A stretch of DNA of 64,000 nt from assembly GCF_009827595.1 (NCBI RefSeq), contig NZ_WTYT01000004.1:319317-383316 (forward strand), in the 5' to 3' direction. Every line of letters starts with the position of its first letter. Within the stretch, counting starts at the first letter, position 1. The notes below the pieces were generated by a model. The model searched no databases. It had not been told where the DNA came from and was given only the letters and a program-made list of their open reading frames with translations. The position numbers and the translations under genes were made by a program. This document shows, in pieces, positions 44,326 to 53,484 of the stretch. The stretch comes from Altericroceibacterium endophyticum (GTDB lineage: Bacteria > Pseudomonadota > Alphaproteobacteria > Sphingomonadales > Sphingomonadaceae).

Positions 44326-45174
44326 ATGGCCAGTCTTCCGTCCGATCTCGATTTTGAGAAAGACAATGAAGCCAGCCCGGCGCGCATGAACCGGGCGATG
44401 CTCTATATCGCCAATCAACTGCGCGCCGCGCTGGGCCAGCGGCAATCGATCGAACAGGCGATCGAGGAATTGCGCGGCCTTGCGCTTGACCGGATTGATC
44501 AGGCGCTGACGCCTGTCTTCCTGCAGGCGCAAGGCGATGCTGCCGCGGTGCACGCCATCTATGCGGCGCTGCAGGCGGGCAATACGCTCGATGCCTATCT
44601 GCCGCGCAGTGAAGCAGCTCAGCTGGCACCGCTCGCCAGTGCCGCGCTGACCGGCACGCCCACCGCCCCCACGCCTGCAGGCGGGAACAACAGCACGCGG
44701 CTTGCCACCACGGCTTTCGTGCTGGGGGAGATTGCCAATATCGTCGGTGCGGCCCCTGACAATCTCAACAGCTTTCAGGAATTTGCCGATGCGCTGGGCG
44801 AAGATCCGAACTTTGCCACCACCATCCTGGGCGCACTGGCGACCAAGGCCGAGAAAGACCGCGTCGTCGCCGCTGCGGATACCAGCGGCACTCAGGCCCC
44901 CGATGCCGACAGCACCGATATCTGGGCGCTGCTGGGCCTCACTGGCAATGTCACGATCGGCGCCGCCACCGGCAGCCCGCGTGACGGGCAAACGCTGCTG
45001 ATGCGTATCCGCGATGATGGCACGGCGCGCAGCCTTGCCTGGCACAACTCCTACCGGGCCATCGGCTTTCCGCTGCCAGGCACCACCGAGCCGGGCAAGC
45101 TTCTCTATATTGGCGGCAAATGGAATGCAGGCGACGGCAAGTGGGACATGCTGCCCGCAGCATCGGAGGAATAG
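44326..45174 (+). CDS. tail-fibre-type protein
   Basis: 282 residues. An Ala-rich helical N-terminus (PARMNRAMLYIANQLRAALG) is followed by ALTGTPTAPTPAGGNNSTRL and ATTAFVLGEI, a repeat found in phage tail fibres. A beta C-terminal domain (GLTGNVTIGAATGSPRDGQT) follows. Probably the distal fibre. Confidence 0.75.
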   Translation: MASLPSDLDFEKDNEASPARMNRAMLYIANQLRAALGQRQSIEQAIEELRGLALDRIDQALTPVFLQAQGDAAAVHAIYAALQAGNTLDAYLPRSEAAQLAPLASAALTGTPTAPTPAGGNNSTRLATTAFVLGEIANIVGAAPDNLNSFQEFADALGEDPNFATTILGALATKAEKDRVVAAADTSGTQAPDADSTDIWALLGLTGNVTIGAATGSPRDGQTLLMRIRDDGTARSLAWHNSYRAIGFPLPGTTEPGKLLYIGGKWNAGDGKWDMLPAASEE

Positions 45175-45176
45175 GC

Positions 45177-45665
45177 ATGGCGCAATTCCTCCGCCCGATC
45201 GCCACCACGCTGTCCTCCCGCATTGCCACTGGCGATCACACATCGATCGACGAAGCCGTGCCCGATGATGGCGATTACATCCGCACCCAGAACATCTATC
45301 CCGGCGGCGCTGCGGCGGTGTTTGAGTGCCGCCTTTCGCCTGCCCTGCAGCCGCGATCCCCTAACGCTACGCTGCGCCTGCGCTCTTATGACCCGCAGCC
45401 TTATGGCAGCTATATGACCCTGTCGCTCAAACAGGGCGCGCAGCAGCTCTGGACCGCCGAATATGACCCGCCCGGCATCGGCATAAGAACGGCAGAAGTA
45501 AGCCCTGACATCTCCGGCGTCACCGATTGGAGCGATCTCAGCTTTCGCTGCGAGTTTTACCTGCCTGGCTGGCAGACGCCGGGCGGCGCGCGAAACGTCT
45601 ATCTCTACTGGCTGGAGCTCGAAATCCCCGACCGCGTCCCTGCCAGCCTGTTGATGCTGCTCTGA
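45177..45665 (+). CDS. small fibre-associated protein
   Basis: 162 residues from ATG 45177 (GGAGG ahead), 2 nt after the fibre stop. Beta-sandwich-like (ATLRLRSYDPQPYGSYMTLS, DWSDLSFRCEFYLPG). No family recognised; probably a fibre tip or cap. Confidence 0.65.
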   Translation: MAQFLRPIATTLSSRIATGDHTSIDEAVPDDGDYIRTQNIYPGGAAAVFECRLSPALQPRSPNATLRLRSYDPQPYGSYMTLSLKQGAQQLWTAEYDPPGIGIRTAEVSPDISGVTDWSDLSFRCEFYLPGWQTPGGARNVYLYWLELEIPDRVPASLLMLL

Positions 45666-45731
45666 CATTCTTGACGAGCGCGGAGGAGATTCAAACGCAT
45701 ATGGGTGTCTCAAAGGGCAGCCAAACTCTCG

Positions 45732-46400
45732 CTACTGGGTAAGTCTGTATGTGATACCCATCCCAGACACATCTTCCACCGTGATATTGTGGCCCTTAAT
45801 TCTAATCATCTGCGGGAATTCCTCACGAGGCACTACTAACTCTTCTGTGAAAGCGTCTCGGGCGAAGTCAGATTTAAACTCGCGATAGGAAAATCGAAGT
45901 GTGTCGCCGTCGGCACCCGAAAATCTGATAATGTATTCAAAATCACTATCGGTTTGGCCTGCGGCCTTCCCGTACTTTGGCCTCTTTTCGGCCTTGATTT
46001 TAAAGAAAATCTGGCTCTGATCTTCGCTCCACCGATCAAATGCCCCGTCGCCGTCATCATCGATAAAACAGCCACCACTTCCGTCTGGTCTAACGCATGC
46101 CTTAAATTCGGCTTTAGTATCCATTGGATAAATCTGCGTGCCAGCTGGAATGGTACGTTTCCCCCAAAGAGCGCCAATGCGCCCATCTTCATCAAGCACC
46201 CAGATATTGTAATCGGCACGATTACGGACGTGAAGAACAGTCTCTCCAATACCGACGGTGACTGGGGCGTCGGAAGATGGCGAAACTACCGTGCTCACCC
46301 GCATATCAGAGATAGCCGCATCTGCTTCATGCCATTCCTGGGCACTCGCCTGAAAAATACTCAGCGTCGAAGCTGCAACCCCAAGCATTATGAAACGCAT
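45732..46400 (-). CDS. secreted moron protein with EF-hand-like loop
   Basis: 222 residues from ATG 46400 (GGGAGGGG upstream); the frame is open to 46442. Signal peptide MRFIMLGVAASTLSIFQASA. A FIDDDGDGAFDRW segment matches an EF-hand/dockerin calcium loop. AT-richer than neighbours and antisense to the structural genes. A lysogenic-conversion candidate. Confidence 0.65.
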   Translation of the reverse strand: MRFIMLGVAASTLSIFQASAQEWHEADAAISDMRVSTVVSPSSDAPVTVGIGETVLHVRNRADYNIWVLDEDGRIGALWGKRTIPAGTQIYPMDTKAEFKACVRPDGSGGCFIDDDGDGAFDRWSEDQSQIFFKIKAEKRPKYGKAAGQTDSDFEYIIRFSGADGDTLRFSYREFKSDFARDAFTEELVVPREEFPQMIRIKGHNITVEDVSGMGITYRLTQ

Positions 46401-46482
46401 AATCCCCTCCCTCAAAGCTGACTTATCCCAGAGTTCTTTCATTGCAATTCATCCGGCACCGATCAAGTTCGGCGCACCGATA

Positions 46483-46503
46483 TTGTGATGGTTAGCACGC
46501 CAA
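46483..46503. promoter_or_regulatory. TTGT-N13-CCAA dyad, imperfect candidate late-activator site (V)
   Basis: TTGT 46483-46486 and CCAA 46500-46503 (one mismatch to the others), centred 58 nt upstream of V. Confidence 0.4.
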
Positions 46504-46550
46504 ACACACCCGGTAGAGTTCTGCCTCTGCCCACCTGATCCTGCGCGGGC

Positions 46551-47045
46551 ATGGACGACAATCACGACATCCTCGGCAAAATCGGCGATCTGTTGCGTAT
46601 TGGGCGCATTGCGTCCGTTGATCTGGCGGGTGCCACCGCCACTGTTCAATGCGGCGATGTCCTGTCGCCTGACCTCCCCTGGTTCGAATGGGCCGGTGAA
46701 TGGCGCAGCTGGTCCCCGCCCGGCGATAAAGAGCAGGTGCTGCTGCTCTGCCCCGAAGCTGATATCGCCAGCGGCATTATTCTGCGCGGGTTGTTCTCCA
46801 ACAGCGCCCGCGCCCCAGCCTCCACCGCTGAACCCGAATTCCACGGCCCCGATGGTCTGCTGATCCGCCTGACGCGCGATGGCATCGCCATCACCGCACC
46901 GGGCGACATCACCGTCGACGGCGACGTGCGCGTCACCGGGACCATCACTGCCAGCACAGACGTAAAAGCCGCCGGCGTCAGCCTGAAAGCGCACCGCCAC
47001 ACCGGCGTGGCCGCCGGCAGCGCAATATCGGGGGCGCCACAATGA
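46551..47045 (+). CDS. V: baseplate spike protein V
   Basis: 164 residues. OB-fold N-terminus (IGRIASVDLAGATATVQCGD, LPWFEWAGEWRSWSPP), then beta-helix repeats (DGIAITAPGDITVDGDVRV) and a C-terminal HRHTG, the iron-binding HxH tip of P2-type membrane-piercing spikes. Forms the trimeric spike. Overlaps W by 4 bases. Confidence 0.92.
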   Translation: MDDNHDILGKIGDLLRIGRIASVDLAGATATVQCGDVLSPDLPWFEWAGEWRSWSPPGDKEQVLLLCPEADIASGIILRGLFSNSARAPASTAEPEFHGPDGLLIRLTRDGIAITAPGDITVDGDVRVTGTITASTDVKAAGVSLKAHRHTGVAAGSAISGAPQ

Positions 47046-47383
47046 GCGGCATGAACCGGCACAGCGGCAAGGCGCTTTCGGGAGAGGATCACATCGCCCA
47101 GAGCATTGGCGACATCCTGACCACCCCAATCGGCAGCCGCGTGATGCGGCGCGATTATGGCAGCCGGCTGTTCGAACTGGTCGATACGCCGCTCAATTCC
47201 CGTACGTCCCTGCTCTGGACCGCCGCCACCGCCGCCGCGCTCGACAAATGGGAGCCGCGCCTGCGCGTCACCCGCGTGAAGCTGACTGGCTTTGACGGCA
47301 GCGGCACGCCGCAGCTCACCATCACGGGAGAGCGCACCGACATTCCCCGCTCGCCCGAGCTGACCCTCTCCATTCCTGTTTGA
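47042..47383 (+). CDS. W: baseplate protein W (gp25-like)
   Basis: 113 residues, P2 gpW-like (115). EDHIAQSIGDILTTPIGSRV, then MRRDYGSRLFELVD, is the gp25/GPW signature. Sheath initiator at the baseplate. Confidence 0.93.
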   Translation: MSGMNRHSGKALSGEDHIAQSIGDILTTPIGSRVMRRDYGSRLFELVDTPLNSRTSLLWTAATAAALDKWEPRLRVTRVKLTGFDGSGTPQLTITGERTDIPRSPELTLSIPV

Positions 47384-47400
47384 TCCCGAAAGGCGCGCTC

Positions 47401-48534
47401 ATGACCTATTCCCACGGCATCACCATCAATGAAATCAGCGCCACCGCGCGCCCGATCGCCGCCCTCTCCACCGCCGTGATCGGCATGGTTTCTGTCGCCG
47501 ATGACGCCGACGCGGAGACCTTCCCGCTTAATCGGCCTGTGCTGATCGAGGATGTAACGCAGGCGATCGGCAAAGCTGGCGACAATGGCACGCTCGCCCC
47601 CAGCCTCTCCGCGATCGCCGATCAGGCCAGCCCGCCAGCCATCATCGTCCGCGTGGAAGAAGGCGCGGATGAAGAGGAAACCGCCGCCAATATTCTCGGC
47701 ACAACCACGGCGGAGGGGCACCTGACCGGGATGCAGGCGCTGCTGGGTGCGGAATCGCAATTCGGCCTGCGCCCGCGCATTCTGGGCACGCCGGGTCTCG
47801 ACACGCTGGATGTTGCCACCGGCCTTGCCACACTGGCCCGCAAACTGCGCGGCTTCGCCTATTGCGCCGCACAGGGAGAAACCCTCGCCGAAGTGCAGGA
47901 CTACCGGCAGAACTTCAGCGCCCGCGAACAGATGCTGATCTGGCCCGAATTTTCGGATTTCACCGGCAGCGCCATTGCCCGCGCCTTGGGGCTGCGCAGC
48001 CGGATCGATCAGGAGACGGGCTGGCATAAGACCCTGTCCAATGTCGCCATCAATGGCGTAACCGGCCTTTCGCGCCCGGTGCCCTTTTCCATTCTGGGCG
48101 ATCAGCCGACCACCGCCAGCCTGCTGAATGATGCCGATATCACCACTCTGGTGCGGCTCGATGGCTATCGTTTCTGGGGCAACCGCACTTGTTCGGATGA
48201 TCCGCTATTCGCCTTTGAAAGCGCCGCCCGCACGGCGCAGGTGCTGCAGGACACGATTGCCGATGGCCTGACCTGGGCGATCGACAAGCCGATCGTTCCC
48301 GCACTGATCCGCGACATCACCGAAAGCATCAACGCAAAATTCCGCGACATGCAGGCGCAGGAGCTGATCATTGGGGCCGAGGCAAGTTTCCGTGAAAGCG
48401 ACAACAGCCCTGCCGCCATCGCCGCCGGCAAGCTGGTGTTTGATTACACCTACACGCCCTGCGCCCCGGCGGAATCGATCACGCTCACTCAGCGGATCAG
48501 TGAGCGCTTTTACGCGCAGCTGCTCAGCGCCTGA
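47401..48534 (+). CDS. FI: contractile tail sheath protein FI
   Basis: 377 residues from ATG 47401 (frame open from 47380), close to P2 FI (396). YSHGITINEISATARPIAAL, ALGLRSRIDQETGWHKTLSN and the C-terminal FDYTYTPCAPAESITLTQRI are typical. Polymerises around the tail tube and contracts on infection. Confidence 0.93.
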   Translation: MTYSHGITINEISATARPIAALSTAVIGMVSVADDADAETFPLNRPVLIEDVTQAIGKAGDNGTLAPSLSAIADQASPPAIIVRVEEGADEEETAANILGTTTAEGHLTGMQALLGAESQFGLRPRILGTPGLDTLDVATGLATLARKLRGFAYCAAQGETLAEVQDYRQNFSAREQMLIWPEFSDFTGSAIARALGLRSRIDQETGWHKTLSNVAINGVTGLSRPVPFSILGDQPTTASLLNDADITTLVRLDGYRFWGNRTCSDDPLFAFESAARTAQVLQDTIADGLTWAIDKPIVPALIRDITESINAKFRDMQAQELIIGAEASFRESDNSPAAIAAGKLVFDYTYTPCAPAESITLTQRISERFYAQLLSA

Positions 48535-48570
48535 GCCGCCGCTTTCCATCCATCCGCACGGAGTATCGCC

Positions 48571-49080
48571 ATGGGCCTCCCCAAAACCATCAAATATATG
48601 AATGTCTATGCCGACGGAGACAGCTTTCTGGGTGAAAGCTCCGAAGTCACCCTGCCCAAGCTCGCGCGCAAGATCGAGGATTGGCGCGGCGGCGGGCATG
48701 ATGCCGCGCTGGGTGTTGATCTGGGCGGCGAAGCGCTCGAATTCGAATGGAAGGCCGGCGGCTTTCTGGAGAAGGTTTACACCCAGTTTGGCGCGGCATC
48801 GGTCAATGCCCTGCAGCTGCGCTTTGTCGGCTCCATTCAGGATGACGGCACCGGCCAGGTCAAAACCATCGATATCACCGTGCGCGGCCGACATCAGGAA
48901 ATCGACCCCGGCAGCGCCAAGGGCGGCGAGATTGGCGAGACAACGACCAAGACCCGCTGCGCCTATTACAAGCTGATGGTCGATGGCCGCACGCTGATCG
49001 AGAAAGATGAGCTGAACATGGTCTTCATCGTCAACGGCGTGGATCGGCTTGCCCAGCATCGCGCCGCACTCGGCATCTGA
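48571..49080 (+). CDS. FII: major tail tube protein FII
   Basis: 169 residues, like P2 FII (172). GLPKTIKYMNVYADGDSFLG, LPKLARKIEDWRGGGHDA and YYKLMVDGRTLIEKDELNM are family blocks. Forms the inner tail tube. Confidence 0.93.
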   Translation: MGLPKTIKYMNVYADGDSFLGESSEVTLPKLARKIEDWRGGGHDAALGVDLGGEALEFEWKAGGFLEKVYTQFGAASVNALQLRFVGSIQDDGTGQVKTIDITVRGRHQEIDPGSAKGGEIGETTTKTRCAYYKLMVDGRTLIEKDELNMVFIVNGVDRLAQHRAALGI

Positions 49081-49166
49081 GTTCACCAGCTTCGCCCCGG
49101 CGTGCAATCGAGCGGACGCGCCGGGGCGGAGACCAGCGATCCGCTCCTTTCCCAGAAAGCCTTTCC

Positions 49167-49493
49167 ATGACTGACACGGCCGCTCCCAAGCGCAAGACCA
49201 GCGAACCCATCACCCTGTCCGAGCCCATTTGCCGGGGCGAACAGACGATCGAAGCGATCACCCTGCGCAAGCCCAAGGCAGGCGAACTGCGCGGCCTTTC
49301 CATTCAGGATCTGATGAGCGCCAAGACTTCCGCCGTGCTCGACCTGCTGCCGCGCATCACCATGCCGCCCATCACGGCTGCCGAGGCCGATGATCTGGAG
49401 CCTGAAGACCTCGCTTCCTTTGGCGGCGCGGTGATCGATTTTTTTCTGAGCCCGGCAGAACGGAAGATGATGGAGCAGGCATTGAAGGGCTGA
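49167..49493 (+). CDS. E: tail assembly protein E
   Basis: 108 residues. SEPICRGEQTIEAITLRKPK and GELRGLSIQDLMSAKTSAVL match P2 gpE (91 residues). Its 3' part carries a seven-T slippery site that yields E+E' by -1 frameshift. Confidence 0.9.
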   Translation: MTDTAAPKRKTSEPITLSEPICRGEQTIEAITLRKPKAGELRGLSIQDLMSAKTSAVLDLLPRITMPPITAAEADDLEPEDLASFGGAVIDFFLSPAERKMMEQALKG

Positions 49494-49621
49494 TCGCTGA
49501 TATTGCGATCATCTTTCACTGGCCCCCTTCCGATCTGCTGGAGATGGAACTGGAAGATCTGCTGACCTGGCACAGCTTCGCCATTGCCCGCTGGAACCAG
49601 ATCCATGAGGCCCCCGAATGA
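49167..49621 (+). CDS. E': E+E' tail assembly chaperone, -1 frameshift product
   Basis: The zero frame reads to TTT TTT at 49440-49445. A -1 slip re-reads T49445 and continues open to TGA 49619-49621. Predicted product about 151 residues (P2 E+E' 142). The -1 part contains LIADIAIIFHWPPSDLLEME and LLTWHSFAIARWN, the conserved E' motif, which confirms that the frame is used. Tail chaperones of this kind coat the tape measure, encoded next (ATG overlaps the E' stop). Confidence 0.85.
49439..49445 (+). promoter_or_regulatory. T TTT TTT ribosomal slippery heptamer
   Basis: Seven consecutive T in the X XXY YYZ phase of gene E. Position, 48 nt before the E stop, matches the P2 E/E' shift site. Confidence 0.8.
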
Positions 49622-51573
49622 ACCAGAAACTGCGCCTTATCGTGAACTTCGCCGGGCAGGATCGCCTGTCCGGCCGTTTGCGCAACATCACGGCCCATGG
49701 CCGCGAAGGATCGCGCATTCTCGCCGAAATGAAGGGCGAGGCGCGCAAGGCAGAGCGGGAACTGCGCGACCTGCGCGGCGAGATCGCGCAAGGCGTGGCA
49801 ACGGGTCGGAAGCTGAGCGATCTGGTGGAGCGCGAACGCCAGCTCGCCGCTGCGGCAAGGCAGGCCAATCAGCGTTTCGAAGAACAGGAAAGGCGGCTGC
49901 AGAAGATCACCGCGCACCGCGAGCGCTGGGGCCGCGTGCAGCAGGCGACCGGGAAAGCCGGGGCTTATGCATCTGCTGCGATCACCCTGCCGGCAGTGGC
50001 CTTTGCCAGGGGTGCATTCCAGAAGGCGGTCGATAATGAAGAGCTGGAATCCGCCTACGCCCAGACCTTCGGTAATCAGACCAGTGTAATGGACCAATGG
50101 GCAGCGCGCACCGCTGCCACGCTCGGCCGCACGCAGATGGAACTGAAGAACGCTGCCAACACCTTCGGCATATTCTTCAATCAGGTGACACCTGATGGCG
50201 CACAATCTGCCGCCATGTCGCAAAAGTTCTCTGTTCTCGCGCAGGATCTCGCCAGTTTCTACAACACGGATGAGCAAACCGCGCTGGATAAACTGCGCTC
50301 GGGCCTGACCGGAGAGGCAGAACCGCTGCGCGACTTCGGCGTGTTTCTTTCGGCCGCGACAGTGCAGCAGCAAGCTTACAAGATGGGCCTCGCCAAAACA
50401 GGCGAAGAATTAACCGAGCAGCAGAAAATTCAGGCGCGCTATGCCCTGATCCTCGCCAGCACCACCAATGCCCAGGGCGACGTTCTGCGCACGCAGGACA
50501 GCACCGCAAACCGTCTGCGCGCGGCGAATTCCGCATGGACGGATCTGCAAATCACAGTCGGTGAGAAACTGATCCCCGCCCTCACTCCGGCGATCGGTGT
50601 CTTCGCGGATCTGATCAATAAATTCTCCGAGCTTTCGCCCGAAACACAGAAGTGGATTGTGGTTGCCGGCGTCGCGGCCGCAGCACTCGGCCCCCTCCTG
50701 CTCGGCATCTCGGCCGCCGCCACCGGCATTCGCGCGCTTATCGGCCCCATCATGCTGATGAACAGCGGGTGGAAAGCCTTCAAGGTCGCAAAGGAAGCGG
50801 GAAAGTTCACGCGTATTGCCTCGCTGGCACGCGGAGCCGTTCCCGCCATGCTCTCTTTTGGCAAGGCCGCGCTGACCATGGGCTGGGGCTTCCTGCGCGC
50901 AGGCCTGCTGATGCTGGCCAATCCGGCCGTGCTTGCCATCACGCTTCTGGTCCTCGCGATCGGCGCGGCCGCCTATCTGATCTATCGCCACTGGGACACC
51001 ATCAAACTCGCTTTCGCCAACGGCGTCGCCGCACTTGGCCGGGCATGGGAGTGGATCAAGTCCAGTTTCTCCGCTGGCATCGTCTGGCTGCAGGCCCTCC
51101 CCGCAAAAATGGCCAGCTTTGGGCGGGCCATGATCGAAGGGCTGGTGAACGGCATCATGGCCGCGCCGGGCAAGGTCTGGAATGCGCTGAAATCCATCGT
51201 GCTGGGCGGCCTCAGCAGGGTACGCGATCTGCTGCAGATCAATTCACCCTCCCGCGTTTTCATGCGTATCGGCGGCTACGTCAGCGAAGGCATGGCGCAG
51301 GGCATCGATCGCGGAGGCAAGCGCTCCGTCCGCGCCGCGCAAAGCCTTGCGAGCCGTGTCGCCACCGCTGGCCTTGCCTCGGCTTCCCTCGCTGTCGCAG
51401 CCCCGGCAAGCGCAGCGCCTGCACCGATGGCTACCCTCGGCCCAATCACCATCACAATCAAAGCGGCACCGGGGCAGAGCGAGCAGGAAATTGCCGAAGC
51501 CGCCATTCGTGAAATGCGCCGGCAGGAAGCAATTGCCCGCGCATCCGCCTTTCAGGACGATGATGATGATTAA
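49618..51573 (+). CDS. T: tail tape measure protein T
   Basis: 651 residues, shorter than P2 gpT (815), which predicts a shorter tail. N-terminal coiled coil (RKAERELRDLRGEIAQGVAT, RFEEQERRLQKITAHRERWG), then ELESAYAQTFGNQT, two to three hydrophobic segments (~345-370, 420-460), and NSPSRVFMRIGGYVSEGMAQ, a tape-measure signature. Confidence 0.92.
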   Translation: MNQKLRLIVNFAGQDRLSGRLRNITAHGREGSRILAEMKGEARKAERELRDLRGEIAQGVATGRKLSDLVERERQLAAAARQANQRFEEQERRLQKITAHRERWGRVQQATGKAGAYASAAITLPAVAFARGAFQKAVDNEELESAYAQTFGNQTSVMDQWAARTAATLGRTQMELKNAANTFGIFFNQVTPDGAQSAAMSQKFSVLAQDLASFYNTDEQTALDKLRSGLTGEAEPLRDFGVFLSAATVQQQAYKMGLAKTGEELTEQQKIQARYALILASTTNAQGDVLRTQDSTANRLRAANSAWTDLQITVGEKLIPALTPAIGVFADLINKFSELSPETQKWIVVAGVAAAALGPLLLGISAAATGIRALIGPIMLMNSGWKAFKVAKEAGKFTRIASLARGAVPAMLSFGKAALTMGWGFLRAGLLMLANPAVLAITLLVLAIGAAAYLIYRHWDTIKLAFANGVAALGRAWEWIKSSFSAGIVWLQALPAKMASFGRAMIEGLVNGIMAAPGKVWNALKSIVLGGLSRVRDLLQINSPSRVFMRIGGYVSEGMAQGIDRGGKRSVRAAQSLASRVATAGLASASLAVAAPASAAPAPMATLGPITITIKAAPGQSEQEIAEAAIREMRRQEAIARASAFQDDDDD

Positions 51574-51585
51574 GGAGCCCGCCCC

Positions 51586-51966
51586 ATGCTGATGGCCCTC
51601 GACATGTTCGCTTTTGAAATCGGCACCCTGCCGTTTCAGGAGCTGCAGCACCGCGCAGACTGGCGTTTTGGTCGCGGCGATCGCTTCGGTGCGCGCCCGG
51701 CCACGCAGTTTCTGGGGGCAGGCGAGGATAAGATCGAACTCACCGGCGCGCTTTATCCGGGCGATGGGATCGGCTCTTATTCCTCTCTCGGTCGCATTCG
51801 CGAACTGGCCGCACGCGGTGAGGCTTATCGCCTCACCGCTGGCACAGGCGATGTCCTGGGCAGCTATATCATCCTGTCGCTGGAGGAAACGCAGAGCCAC
51901 TTTTTCGTCGATGGTGCTCCGCGCAAGGCAGATTTCAGCCTGACGCTGGAGCGAGTGGATGGCTGA
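51586..51966 (+). CDS. U: tail protein U
   Basis: 126 residues (P2 gpU 159). FAFEIGTLPFQELQHRADWR and GARPATQFLGAGEDKIELTG are diagnostic. Tail terminator. Overlaps D by 8 bases. Confidence 0.9.
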   Translation: MLMALDMFAFEIGTLPFQELQHRADWRFGRGDRFGARPATQFLGAGEDKIELTGALYPGDGIGSYSSLGRIRELAARGEAYRLTAGTGDVLGSYIILSLEETQSHFFVDGAPRKADFSLTLERVDG

Positions 51967-52987
51967 CAATTTCACCCTGCCCCGCGCTGCATGGAAAGTG
52001 ACGCTGGATGGCCGCGATTTGACCGAATTGATCAACCCGCGCCTTCTCTCCGCCTCGATCTCTGAAAAGCGCAGTGATGAGGCCGACCGGCTTGATATCA
52101 CCCTCCACGATGCCGATGGGTTGATGGAGATCCCCCGGCCCGGTGCGCTGCTGCATGTGCAGATGGGCTGGATCAGGGGCACCGGCCTGCCGCTCGGTCT
52201 GGTCGATAAGGGCACGTTTCGCGTCGATCAGGCAAGCTGGCGCGGCGATCCGGATCAGATCACCATCCGCGCGCGCAGTGCTGATTTCACCGATGCCTTC
52301 CGCATTAGGCGGGAGCGCAGCTTTGTCGGTTGCACGGTGGCTGAAATCCTCGGCGCGATTGCCCAGGACAACGGTCTGAAGCTCGCCATCGATGCCTTGC
52401 TCGGCAGTCTGATCATTCCCGCCCTCGGCCCCGGCGCCAAAAGCGACGCCGCCTTGCTCCGCGCGCTCGGCCGTCGTTTCGATGCGGTGGCGACGGTAAA
52501 GGCCGGTGCGCTGCTCTTTACACCCATCGGCAACGGCCTGTCCGCCAGCGGGCAAAGCCTGCCGGTGGAGGTGATCGACCGCTCCGCCATGAACCGGCCC
52601 GAATATGAGCGGATCGAGCGGGAAAATTATGGCGGCGTGATCGCGGTCTGGCACGATCGGGCCACGGCAGAACGGCGGGAAATCCAGATTGGCGGTGATG
52701 GCGAGGGAAAGCCAAAGCGGCTGCGCAAGATTTTCGCAAATGCAGAGGATGCCCGGCAAGCCGCGCAGGCTGAAGACCGCCGCATCGGTCGCGCAAAAGC
52801 AAAGCTGCGCTTCGAACTGCCACTGGGCAGACCGGATCTGTTTCCGGATCGCCCACTAAGCATCAGCGGGCTGAAGGATGAAGTGAGCGCGCTGAATTGG
52901 CTGATTAATGAGATCACCCATACGATGGATGGGAAAAGCGGCTTAGCGACTTCTATTTCTTTAGAATATGGAAACGCAGAAAACTAA
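51959..52987 (+). CDS. D: tail/baseplate protein D (late control D)
   Basis: 342 residues, like P2 gpD (387). LISASISEKRSDEADRLDIT-type block (RLLSASISEKRSDEADRLDI), FRVDQASWRGDPDQITIRAR and INEITHTMDGKSGLATSISL-type C-terminus. Hub of the baseplate above the spike. Last structural gene. Confidence 0.9.
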   Translation: MADNFTLPRAAWKVTLDGRDLTELINPRLLSASISEKRSDEADRLDITLHDADGLMEIPRPGALLHVQMGWIRGTGLPLGLVDKGTFRVDQASWRGDPDQITIRARSADFTDAFRIRRERSFVGCTVAEILGAIAQDNGLKLAIDALLGSLIIPALGPGAKSDAALLRALGRRFDAVATVKAGALLFTPIGNGLSASGQSLPVEVIDRSAMNRPEYERIERENYGGVIAVWHDRATAERREIQIGGDGEGKPKRLRKIFANAEDARQAAQAEDRRIGRAKAKLRFELPLGRPDLFPDRPLSISGLKDEVSALNWLINEITHTMDGKSGLATSISLEYGNAEN

Positions 52988-53484
52988 CAAACCGCATCTG
53001 ACATCATCTCGCGATTACTATCTGGTCGGATGAATTTCCATTCGCCTTGACCGTCCCGTGTGAAGACCTCGTGGCCCATCTCATCGTAACCTGACTGCGC
53101 TGAAAATTTAAAGCGGCCACCACAATCGAAGATAACACGCGTTAGATATTTCACAGCGCCCTTAGTGTCAGGACTTCTCAAAGCCCAGTGCAACCATACC
53201 GCTACCCCCTCGCCGGTCTTTTGAATGTCGCTATCGTTAAACCAGACTGTGTCGCTGCTCGAACCCCAAGCATGATCGGGCACGTTGTCGCCCCAAGGTG
53301 GATCTTCTTCGAACCAATGCCGAACTATCTCATCCTCTTCCCACCATTTTATGGTTGGCTTGCAATGTTCAAGATTGCAATCATCGCCTTTTTGCCGTCG
53401 ATCGCTCGATACTGTAGTGGATGGATTAGCAAGCGCTCCGGTCGCCGCTGAAGTAAGTATCAGCGCAAAGGCGATATTTCTCAT
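52984..53484 (-). CDS. secreted moron protein
   Basis: 166 residues from ATG 53484, which overlaps the SNase stop by 4 bases. Signal peptide (MRNIAFALILTSAATGALA). Acidic, Trp-rich mature part (IKWWEEDEIVRHWFEEDPPW) with paired Cys. AT-richer than phage genes. Co-transcribed with the periplasmic nuclease. Family not recognised. Confidence 0.65.
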   Translation of the reverse strand: MRNIAFALILTSAATGALANPSTTVSSDRRQKGDDCNLEHCKPTIKWWEEDEIVRHWFEEDPPWGDNVPDHAWGSSSDTVWFNDSDIQKTGEGVAVWLHWALRSPDTKGAVKYLTRVIFDCGGRFKFSAQSGYDEMGHEVFTRDGQGEWKFIRPDSNREMMSDAVC

